A stretch of DNA of 19,010 nt from Deltaproteobacteria bacterium (GTDB lineage: Bacteria; UBA10199; SBBF01), in NCBI GenBank assembly GCA_016207765.1, contig JACQOY010000195.1:1-19010 (forward strand), in the 5' to 3' direction. The first letter of the stretch is position 1; every line of letters begins with the position of its first letter. The notes under the pieces are model-generated. The model was given only the letters and a program-made list of their open reading frames with translations, did no database searches and was not told the DNA's origin. Shown piece by piece: positions 13,713 through 19,010 of this stretch. The position numbers and the translations under genes were made by a program.

Positions 13713-13976
13713 ATGAAGGAATACGATTTTTCCAGAGGAAAGCAGGGGGCTGTCGTGTCCTCAAGAGGGCGCAAAACCCGAATTACCATTCGTTTGGATT
13801 CCGAAATCCTTGACTGGTTTCGGGCGCAAGTTCATGAGGCAGGTGGCGGCAATTACCAGAAGTTGATCAACCAAGCCCTCCATGAACACATCCAGCGTCA
13901 TCAAAAAGAACCCCTGGAAGAAACACTTCGCCGCATTATTCGCGAAGAGCTTGTTCACGAAAATATGTCGGTTTGA
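13713..13976 (+). CDS. BrnA-type antitoxin
   Basis: An 87-residue protein. KEYDFSRGKQGAV then KTRITIRLDSEILDWFRAQVHEAGGGNYQKLINQALHEHI is the BrnA signature: an N-terminal toxin-binding segment followed by a ribbon-helix-helix DNA-binding domain. BrnA neutralises BrnT and represses its own operon. Here its toxin partner upstream is deleted, so it is an orphan antitoxin and possibly only a repressor, or protection against a BrnT encoded elsewhere. The last 30 residues (EPLEETLRRIIREELVHENMSV) form a charged extension. It is convergent with trmD, with 15 bases between the two stops. Confidence 0.85.
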   Translation: MKEYDFSRGKQGAVVSSRGRKTRITIRLDSEILDWFRAQVHEAGGGNYQKLINQALHEHIQRHQKEPLEETLRRIIREELVHENMSV

Positions 13977-13991
13977 AATCAATAATTTTCC

Positions 13992-14690
13992 CTATTTCTT
14001 TTTCAGTAGGTCAGGCCTATTTTTGCAGGTGATTTTCAGCGACTCCTCCCGCCGCCATTTTTCAATTTCGGCATGGTTCCCGGAGAGAAGTACCTCCGGA
14101 ACTTTCATTCCTTCAAATTCCTCGGGGCGGGTGTAGTGGGGATATTCGAGTAGGGGCGCACAGCCGTGCGCCCCTACAGTATGGCTTTCATCCAAAGTCG
14201 CCTTTTCGTTTCCAAGCACGCCGGGGATCAGACGGGCCACCGCATCCACAACAACAGCCGCCGCAAGCTCGCCGCCCGATAGGACATAATCTCCGATCGA
14301 CAGCTCTTCATCGACAACAAGATCAATGGCCCGTTGATCGACCCCTTCGTACCGGCCGCAGATCAAAAGAACCGACTGAATATCCGAAAGTTCACGGGCG
14401 CCGGCCTGAGTAAAGAGAGCCCCACGCGGCGAGAGCAAGATCACCCGATCGATTTTGTGCTTTTGCCTTAAATCGCGGACAGCGCACACGACCACATCGG
14501 GTTTTAAGATCATGCCGCTCCCGCCGCCGTACGGGCGGTCATCGACGGAACAATGTTTGTCGGTCGCATAGTCGCGAAGCTGATGAAGGAAGATTTTGAC
14601 GATCCCTTTCTCTTGAGCCTTCCCCAAAAGACTGGAGTCGAAATAGGGTTTGATGGCCTCAGGAAACAAGGTAAGCAGGTGAAAATTCAC
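13992..14690 (-). CDS. trmD: tRNA (guanine-N1)-methyltransferase
   Basis: TrmD methylates G37 next to the anticodon of tRNAs, preventing frameshifts. The 232-residue protein carries [70 protein letters not shown] and [10 protein letters not shown], the SPOUT knot with its SAM site. The C-terminal domain has [11 protein letters not shown] and [14 protein letters not shown]. Two oddities are visible. The interdomain linker contains VGAHGCAPL (172-180), encoded by a 28-bp palindrome and absent from ordinary TrmD. Just before it the usual ED-S reads D-E-S, so the position of the proposed catalytic Asp is Glu168. ATG 14690 overlaps rimM by four bases. The SPOUT and rplS genes that normally follow are displaced by the toxin-antitoxin island. 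Confidence 0.95.
   Translation of the reverse strand: MNFHLLTLFPEAIKPYFDSSLLGKAQEKGIVKIFLHQLRDYATDKHCSVDDRPYGGGSGMILKPDVVVCAVRDLRQKHKIDRVILLSPRGALFTQAGARELSDIQSVLLICGRYEGVDQRAIDLVVDEELSIGDYVLSGGELAAAVVVDAVARLIPGVLGNEKATLDESHTVGAHGCAPLLEYPHYTRPEEFEGMKVPEVLLSGNHAEIEKWRREESLKITCKNRPDLLKKK
14150..14177. repeat. 28-bp perfect palindrome inside trmD coding sequence
   Basis: Arms GTAGGGGCGCAC (14150-14161) and GTGCGCCCCTAC (14166-14177) are perfectly complementary around a 4-base loop. The ends match the elements at 1-82 and 9569-9620, which lie outside genes. In trmD it is read as VGAHGCAPL without breaking the frame, between DESHT and [10 protein letters not shown]. Confidence 0.85.
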
Positions 14691-15205
14691 AATCCCTCCT
14701 GCAGTTTGACCACGATCTTTTTTCCTTTTCTGTCCACTTTTTCAATCCATGCCGGAACCGCCGGGATCAAGATTTCTTTTTCGTCTTGGCCGCAGACAAC
14801 AAACAGGGCCGTCTCCCCCTCCCCCATCATCCCCTCAAGCGTTCCGATAACACAACCACCGATGTCCACAACGGCATAGCCAATGAGGTCAAAAAGATAA
14901 TATTCCCCCATGCCTGCCGAGGCGAGGTCCTTGCGCCCAACCAGAATTTTCGCCTTGCGCCACAATCTGGCTTCCTCGGGATTTTTAAGGAATGAAAAAC
15001 GGGTAAGAAACCACTGCTGAAACGGCGTCACTTCAAGGATTTTGGCCTCCATTTCCTCCCCATCGGTCCGGCGCAAAATAACCGGCATGCCTTTTCGAAA
15101 ATTTTCATCCGACCGGCTGTACACCCACACCTTTACCTCCCCTTTGATGCCGTGTTCACGGTAGATTTCGCCGATTTGAATGAGTTCTTCTTTTTTTTCC
15201 GTCAT
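14687..15205 (-). CDS. rimM: 16S rRNA processing protein RimM
   Basis: RimM helps assemble the head of the 30S subunit and binds S19. The 172-residue protein shows the N-terminal RimM barrel ([45 protein letters not shown]) and the C-terminal PRC-barrel ([56 protein letters not shown]). Start ATG 15205 lies directly after a hairpin and T-run, and its only Shine-Dalgarno candidate (GGTGGGGG) is inside that hairpin. It overlaps trmD by four bases, so any control at its leader also governs trmD. Confidence 0.94.
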   Translation of the reverse strand: MTEKKEELIQIGEIYREHGIKGEVKVWVYSRSDENFRKGMPVILRRTDGEEMEAKILEVTPFQQWFLTRFSFLKNPEEARLWRKAKILVGRKDLASAGMGEYYLFDLIGYAVVDIGGCVIGTLEGMMGEGETALFVVCGQDEKEILIPAVPAWIEKVDRKGKKIVVKLQEGL

Positions 15206-15206
15206 T

Positions 15207-15245
15207 AAAAAAATACCCCCACCAACAAATGCCGATGGGGGTATT
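15207..15245 (-). terminator. Intrinsic terminator or attenuator between the KH gene and rimM
   Basis: On the minus strand a perfect 10-bp stem AATACCCCCA/TGGGGGTATT (15245-15236 with 15221-15212) with a 14-base loop runs into a T-run (15213-15207) that ends two bases before the rimM ATG. The plus strand lacks a T-run, so the signal is directional. The 3' arm also contains the GGTGGGGG that would be the rimM ribosome site, so the same hairpin could mask translation and stop transcription. Confidence 0.75.
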
Positions 15246-15269
15246 CACAAAGCAATCTATCGATCAAGA

Positions 15270-15500
15270 CTACTCGATAATTTCCAGAACCGACCGTTTG
15301 CGGATCTTGGTGCTGGCGGCGCCAAGTATGGTTCGCATCGCACGGGCGGTTCTTCCCTGTTTGCCAATGACCTTTCCCAGATCATCTTTGGCAACCTTCA
15401 GTTCAACAACGGTGGTTTGTTCTCCCTCTACCTCGGTTACTTCAACCTCTTCGGGTTTATCGACCAACGCTTTGGCAATCATCTCAATGAGCTGTTTCAT
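15270..15500 (-). CDS. khpA: KH-domain RNA-binding protein (KhpA / YlqC family)
   Basis: A 76-residue single KH-domain protein. The RNA-binding GxxG loop is in [19 protein letters not shown] (residues 41-59), preceded by the strand [12 protein letters not shown]. KhpA proteins bind RNA and often work with KhpB. The gene lies between rpsP and rimM, its usual place in many bacteria. GGAGGA six bases before ATG 15500 supports the start. A strong hairpin with T-run lies after its stop. Confidence 0.95.
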   Translation of the reverse strand: MKQLIEMIAKALVDKPEEVEVTEVEGEQTTVVELKVAKDDLGKVIGKQGRTARAMRTILGAASTKIRKRSVLEIIE

Positions 15501-15570
15501 AGTTCCTCCGAGTGATAATCAAAGGGTTTTTATAACATCATTGAGGGCAAAGAGCAAATCCTGAAGCTTG

Positions 15571-15622
15571 CCCCTCTCCTGTCCGCCTTCGGCGGCCATC
15601 CTCTCCCCTACGGGGCGAGGGG
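15571..15622. repeat. Branched palindromic element between rpsP and khpA
   Basis: Outer arms CCCCTC (15571-15576) and GAGGGG (15617-15622) enclose two hairpins: CCGCC-TTC-GGCGG (15583-15595) and CCCC-TAC-GGGG (15605-15615). The CCGCC-TnC-GGCGG hairpin also occurs in the element at 18542-18586. It fills most of the 140-base gap between the two genes, and no T-run follows. Confidence 0.6.
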
Positions 15623-15640
15623 ACACGGAAGGGATTTATT

Positions 15641-15880
15641 TCAGGCAACATTCTTCTTTAAAAGATGCCCCACGGTGGTGCTTGGTTTGGCCCCCTTGGA
15701 GATCCAGTATTGAATCCGCTCGGTATTGAAAACCCCCTTATTGGCGGCATCCTTGGGATTGTAAGTACCCAAAATTTCAAGATACCGTCCATCACGCGGG
15801 GCGTTTTCGTCAGCCGCCACAACCCGGTAAAAGGGTTTCTTTTTCGTCCCATGCCGGGACATTCTGATAACCACTGCCAT
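15641..15880 (-). CDS. rpsP: 30S ribosomal protein S16 (bS16)
   Basis: bS16 is a primary assembly protein of the 30S body. The 79-residue protein covers the family: VVIRMSRHGTKKKPFYRVVAADENAPRDGRYLEILGTYNP, then the RIQYWISKGAKPSTTVGHLLKK helix. ATG 15880 matches the family start, with AGGAGA upstream. It lies between ffh and khpA. Confidence 0.97.
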   Translation of the reverse strand: MAVVIRMSRHGTKKKPFYRVVAADENAPRDGRYLEILGTYNPKDAANKGVFNTERIQYWISKGAKPSTTVGHLLKKNVA

Positions 15881-15919
15881 ATTGTTCTCCTATAATTAAC
15901 GTTGTTGTACCAAACCCTA

Positions 15920-15939
15920 CCTCTCCCCCTTGGGGAGAG
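15920..15939. repeat. 9-bp perfect hairpin between ffh and rpsP
   Basis: CCTCTCCCC-TT-GGGGAGAGG, followed by CAAGGAGAGGGGG. There is no T-run on the transcribed (minus) strand, so it is more likely a dispersed palindromic repeat than a terminator. Its C-rich arm resembles part of the element at 15571-15622. Confidence 0.55.
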
Positions 15940-15966
15940 GCAAGGAGAGGGGGAACGTCAGCTCGC

Positions 15967-17283
15967 TTAAAAAAGTTTAGGGAATCCCTTCCCTTTCGAA
16001 AATTGCTTCATCATTTTCTGCATTTGCGCAAATTCTTTTACCAATCGATTGACGTCGGCAACCTCTGTGCCGCTCCCCCTGGCAATCCGGATTCTGCGGT
16101 TCCCGTTTAAAATTTCCGGATGGAACCTTTCCTTTAACGTCATTGAATTGATAATCGCCTCTTTTTTCTTCAATCCCTTTTCCGCTTCCCCCAGATCGAT
16201 CTGTTTTGACAGATCGCGCGCCCCCGGTAGAAAACCCATCAGGCTTTTCAGCGATCCCAGTTTTTTCATCTGTCCCAACTGTTGTCGGAAATCCTCCATA
16301 TTGAAACGGTTCTTGCGAAGTTTCTTCTCCAGTTCCTTCGCCTGCTCGACATCGACAACTTCTTGGGCCATCGTAACCAGCGAAAGGATATCGCCCCGAT
16401 CCAGAAGCCTCGATACAAGCCGCTCCGGTGAAAAGGGCTCCAGCGCATCGATCCCTTCCCCCATCCCGGTGAAATAGATCGGGCACCCGGCAACACTCTG
16501 AATCGAAAGGGCCGCTCCCCCTTTGGCGTCGCCGTCTTGCTTGGTGAGGATCACTCCATCGAGTTTTAAAAGATCGTGAAACGCCCGGGCCACCTTGACG
16601 GCTTCCTGTCCCGTCATGGCATCGGCCACAAAGAGAGTTCGGGAATTCCCGAACTTCTTTTTAAGACGGCCAAGCTCAGCCATCAATTCGTCGTCAATAT
16701 GCAATCGCCCGGCCGTATCGACAAGGACAATATCGTTCAATTCACGGGAGGCGAAATCGACCGCCTGGCCGGCGATCTCGACCGGATTATCCTCCGTTTT
16801 CGTCGGCCAGCAGGGAACGCCGATCTTTTGCGCCAAAGTGGATAATTGGTCGATGGCCGCGGGACGCGCTACATCGGCCGGGACCAAATAGGGATGGCGT
16901 CCCTTCTTTTTGAAATAATTCGCCAGTTTTGCGGCGGTGGTTGTTTTGCCGCATCCCTGAAGACCAACAAGAAGGAGAACATGCGGGGGTTTCCCCTCCA
17001 AAATCAGCGTCTTTTCCGCCCCGCCCAAGACCGCCACCAGTTCTTCATGAACAATTTTCAGGAACTGGCTTTGGGGGTTAAGGTTCTGAAACACAACCTC
17101 CCCCAAGGCCCTGTCTTTTACTTTTTCAAGGAACGATTTAACAACACCGACATTGACATCGGCTTCCAAAAGGGCCAGGCGGACATCCCGGACCGCCTCT
17201 TCAATATTCTTTTCGGTCAGCTTCCCATAGCCACGTAACTTTTTGAAAACAGAAGAAAATTTTTCACCAAGGACATCAAACAT
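15967..17283 (-). CDS. ffh: Signal recognition particle protein Ffh (SRP54)
   Basis: Ffh binds signal sequences of nascent membrane proteins and 4.5S RNA and delivers ribosomes to FtsY. The 438-residue protein has the N domain (1-90), the G domain with GLQGCGKTTTAAKLA (about 108-122), DVARPAAIDQL, VDTAGRL and TKQDGDAKGG, and the Met-rich M domain. The RNA-binding RRIRIARGSG lies near 395 and the end is KEFAQMQKMMKQF. The second G motif has Ala where Tyr is more common (DVYRPAA). No purine-rich ribosome site is visible before ATG 17283, although the family start is clear. It is 46 bases after rlmB and heads the rpsP / khpA / rimM / trmD series. Confidence 0.97.
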   Translation of the reverse strand: MFDVLGEKFSSVFKKLRGYGKLTEKNIEEAVRDVRLALLEADVNVGVVKSFLEKVKDRALGEVVFQNLNPQSQFLKIVHEELVAVLGGAEKTLILEGKPPHVLLLVGLQGCGKTTTAAKLANYFKKKGRHPYLVPADVARPAAIDQLSTLAQKIGVPCWPTKTEDNPVEIAGQAVDFASRELNDIVLVDTAGRLHIDDELMAELGRLKKKFGNSRTLFVADAMTGQEAVKVARAFHDLLKLDGVILTKQDGDAKGGAALSIQSVAGCPIYFTGMGEGIDALEPFSPERLVSRLLDRGDILSLVTMAQEVVDVEQAKELEKKLRKNRFNMEDFRQQLGQMKKLGSLKSLMGFLPGARDLSKQIDLGEAEKGLKKKEAIINSMTLKERFHPEILNGNRRIRIARGSGTEVADVNRLVKEFAQMQKMMKQFSKGKGFPKLF

Positions 17284-17303
17284 GGGTTTTTGGGAAAGGG
17301 GGC

Positions 17304-17333
17304 TATTTAGTGGATTTTTGGGGAAGAAGTCAA
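17304..17333 (-). promoter_or_regulatory. Possible promoter for ffh
   Basis: On the minus strand, TTGACT (17333-17328), which overlaps the rlmB stop, is followed after 18 bases by TAAATA (17309-17304). The -35 is good and the -10 weak. It would let ffh be expressed independently of rlmB. Confidence 0.35.
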
Positions 17334-18058
17334 GGTGATAACTTGCGGGAAATGGCGTATAAAATCACCGATGCCGCTTGCGCCACGTTGAGGGAATCGA
17401 ATTTGCGGGCCATTTTTATGGAAAACTGAAAGTCGCACTTTTCGAGGACCAGCCGGCGAATCCCCTCCCCCTCGCTTCCCATCACCAAAACCATCTTTGG
17501 AGAAGGCTTTAATTGGTCAAGGGTGTCGGTTGCATTCGCCACGGCACCATAGGTCCAAAACCCATTCTCCTTGAGATATTCCAGAGACCGGGCCAAATTG
17601 GTCACTTTGGCGACAGAGAGATATTCCACGGCCCCTGCCGAGGCCTTGCAAACCACCGGCGTGATATCAACCGACTGGTCTTTGTTCAGAATGATCCCGT
17701 GCGCCCCAAAACAGTAAGCGCTCCGGCAGATGGCGCCGAGATTTTGCGGGTCCTGAATCGAATCACCCATCACAAACAAGGCCTGATCCGCAAACTGCTC
17801 AACCATCTGTTCAAGGGTTGAATAGGGAAAATCATCCGCCTTCGCCGCGATTCCCTGATGCTTTGCCTGACGCGTCAACGAATCGATTTCGCTTTTTTCA
17901 ACAATCCTGAATTTGGAATGATGCTTCAAAAGCAGTGAGGCAATCTCACTGTCGTTGGGCTTCCCCTTCCGACCTTCGACATAAATTTCGTGGATTTTTC
18001 GCCGCCCGGCGCGCACGGCCTCGATGACTGGATTTTTTCCGTAGAGAATCTGCGTCAC
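17330..18058 (-). CDS. rlmB: 23S rRNA (guanosine 2'-O)-methyltransferase, TrmH/RlmB family
   Basis: A 242-residue SpoU-type methyltransferase, most like RlmB, which methylates the ribose of G2251 in 23S rRNA. The N-terminal substrate-binding domain starts LYGKNPVIEAVRAGRRKIHEIYV. SpoU motif 1 is DSIQDPQNLGAICRSAYCFGAHG (about 99-121), motif 2 is VMGSEGEGIRRLV, and motif 3 is SIKMARKFDSLNVAQAASVILYA, where the more usual SVAA reads AQAA. Other TrmH members cannot be excluded. The start ATG 18058 overlaps the preceding small gene by four bases. Confidence 0.92.
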   Translation of the reverse strand: MTQILYGKNPVIEAVRAGRRKIHEIYVEGRKGKPNDSEIASLLLKHHSKFRIVEKSEIDSLTRQAKHQGIAAKADDFPYSTLEQMVEQFADQALFVMGDSIQDPQNLGAICRSAYCFGAHGIILNKDQSVDITPVVCKASAGAVEYLSVAKVTNLARSLEYLKENGFWTYGAVANATDTLDQLKPSPKMVLVMGSEGEGIRRLVLEKCDFQFSIKMARKFDSLNVAQAASVILYAISRKLSP

Positions 18059-18444
18059 TTTTTTTGCTCTTCTTCTTCTTCCTTCTCCTCTTCTTCCATC
18101 TCCTCCCGTTGCTCGTTGACCGCAAAAAATCGCGCGAGTTCCTTTAAATTAAGGACCGCAGAATAAAGATGAAGATATTTCGGATCGTTGGCGGGGTTTT
18201 CGGGATCGAGCAGATCGGCCGGAAAGACGACATTATCGGTAAAAAGCCCCGCGGCGCCGGAGATGAAGGGCTTCTTCAAATTCTTTTGCATTTTTTGATA
18301 ATCTTTAAGCGCCTTGGCGACCGCCTCGGGATTCACGGTGGGGGGAGTTGATGATGCTGCAGACGATTTTTTCGCCCCATCGGCCGGTTGAGCCGGCTGA
18401 GACATGCCGGAAGGTGGAAGACCCGATGGAGGTTTTACGGACAT
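18055..18444 (-). CDS. Hypothetical protein upstream of rlmB
   Basis: I do not recognise the family. The 129-residue protein has a Pro/Ser/Ala-rich N-terminus (about 1-38), a middle part with PEAVAKALKDYQKMQKNLKKP and FPADLLDPENPANDPKYLHLYSAVLNLKELARFFAV (about 75-112), and a run of Glu, Gln and Lys at the end. No signal peptide or membrane segment is visible, so it is probably soluble. The four-base overlap with rlmB supports it as a real gene. The codons for QPAQPA in the N-terminal tail coincide with two CCGG-type 9-bp units (18384-18401). The ribosome site is weak. Confidence 0.65.
   Translation of the reverse strand: MSVKPPSGLPPSGMSQPAQPADGAKKSSAASSTPPTVNPEAVAKALKDYQKMQKNLKKPFISGAAGLFTDNVVFPADLLDPENPANDPKYLHLYSAVLNLKELARFFAVNEQREEMEEEEKEEEEEQKK
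18384..18401. repeat. Two CCGG-type 9-bp units, related to the purM array
   Basis: CCGGTTGAG and CCGGCTGAG on the plus strand differ from the purM units CCGGTTGAA and CCGGCTCAG by one or two bases. Here they are read on the opposite strand and give QPAQPA in the disordered N-terminus of the small protein. Confidence 0.45.
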
Positions 18445-18541
18445 GACTAATTACTAGCACGACAAGTATCCGACAGCAATCGGCTTTTGGCATTTGAAAT
18501 AAGTTTTGGGGGATAAAAACGGTTAGTACCCTTCGGGCACA

Positions 18542-18586
18542 AGAGCCTGTAAACGCCCCGCCTACGGCGGATCGTTAACAGGCTCT
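18542..18586. repeat. Palindromic element overlapping the stop of the last gene
   Basis: Arms AGAGCCTGTAAACG and CGTTAACAGGCTCT match at 13 of 14 positions and enclose CCGCC-TAC-GGCGG (18559-18571). The last two bases are the outer part of the TAG stop of the gene at 18585-18953. A U-run is missing on the minus strand, so termination by this hairpin alone is not assured. Confidence 0.65.
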
Positions 18587-18953
18587 AGTCATGGCCAACG
18601 GGACGGCCATTGTCATGGCTAAGCAGATCATGAACTTCGTCGGAAAGCCCCATAAACATATGGGCAACATCGGCCAGAAGGCGGGTTATTCCTTCATCGT
18701 GCAATTCGACGACAGGATCATCATTTTTAGTGAAAGCTTCACTGGGACTGAAAAGTGAAAAGCGGACATCTTTGAGCTTACCCAAAAGGCGCTGAAAATC
18801 TTCTTTGGCGGAGACAAGCGTTTCGCCATCGAGCTTGGGCAAAACATCAATCCGCTCGGCAACCGCCCCCACCGTTTCGTCAACAAAATCGACGGCGTTG
18901 GAAATGAGCGCTTCCACCGATGGTTTATTCTTATTGTCGTTCTGAATCGCCAT
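18585..18953 (-). CDS. Hypothetical protein
   Basis: I do not recognise the family. The 122-residue, acidic, probably cytoplasmic protein looks all-helical: SVEALISNAVDFVDETVGAVAERIDVL, then SAKEDFQRLLGKLKDVRFSLF, then ITRLLADVAHMFMGLSDEVHDLLSH, with short loops. There is no signal peptide, membrane segment or Cys. AAGGGGA six bases before ATG 18953 supports the start. The stop lies in the palindromic element at 18542-18586. It precedes the rlmB-linked gene by 140 bases. Confidence 0.65.
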   Translation of the reverse strand: MAIQNDNKNKPSVEALISNAVDFVDETVGAVAERIDVLPKLDGETLVSAKEDFQRLLGKLKDVRFSLFSPSEAFTKNDDPVVELHDEGITRLLADVAHMFMGLSDEVHDLLSHDNGRPVGHD

Positions 18954-19010
18954 AAATTCCCCTTCAGGCCTTATTTAATGCAATTTGTTTGCCAAGATGC
19001 CACCTCAACC

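Overview
The window is chromosomal DNA of roughly even base composition from a Gram-negative bacterium. It encodes a lipoprotein, an outer-membrane barrel and a periplasmic-type parvulin. Two gene blocks are of the kind typical of Deltaproteobacteria-like lineages: ispE / tRNA-Gln / prs / rplY, and ffh / rpsP / KH / rimM / trmD / SPOUT methyltransferase / rplS / rnhB. I infer an uncultured deltaproteobacterium-like organism. The species cannot be read from the sequence.

Layout. (1) 1-3235, minus strand: ispE, tRNA-Gln(UUG), prs and rplY, with a hairpin-rich spacer between ispE and the tRNA. (2) 3423-9572, plus strand, divergent from ispE: alpha/beta hydrolase, parvulin-type lipoprotein, purM, purN, small outer-membrane beta-barrel, FAD/NAD-dependent oxidoreductase-like protein. 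(3) 9623-11938, minus strand: DUF456 membrane protein, rnhB, rplS and a SPOUT RNA methyltransferase, mostly with 4-base overlaps. (4) 11941-13976: a toxin-antitoxin island (PemK/MazF with DUF2281 antitoxin, PIN/VapC with Phd-like antitoxin, and on the opposite strand a deleted brnT followed by intact brnA). It sits between trmD and the SPOUT/rplS genes that normally follow it. (5) 13992-18953, minus strand: trmD, rimM, KH protein (khpA), rpsP, ffh, rlmB and two unrecognised small proteins.

The housekeeping content is translation (L25, L19, S16, RimM, TrmD, RlmB), protein targeting (Ffh), nucleotide synthesis (Prs, PurM, PurN) and isoprenoid synthesis (IspE).

The most unusual aspect is the density of short palindromic or reiterated elements, several of them inside conserved genes and kept in frame. 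A 12-bp-arm GTAGGGGCGCAC palindrome encodes an extra segment in the interdomain linker of TrmD. A GC-rich palindrome encodes nearly the same peptide in ribosomal protein L25 and in the parvulin lipoprotein tail. A block of 9-bp CCGG repeats interrupts PurM between a conserved GKP and IGEILLAPT. Related multi-hairpin elements lie at the 3' ends of genes (rplY, the oxidoreductase and the last hypothetical gene), twice providing or overlapping the stop codon. A 122-bp nested palindrome separates rplS from rnhB. No transposase, CRISPR array, rRNA or prophage gene is visible.
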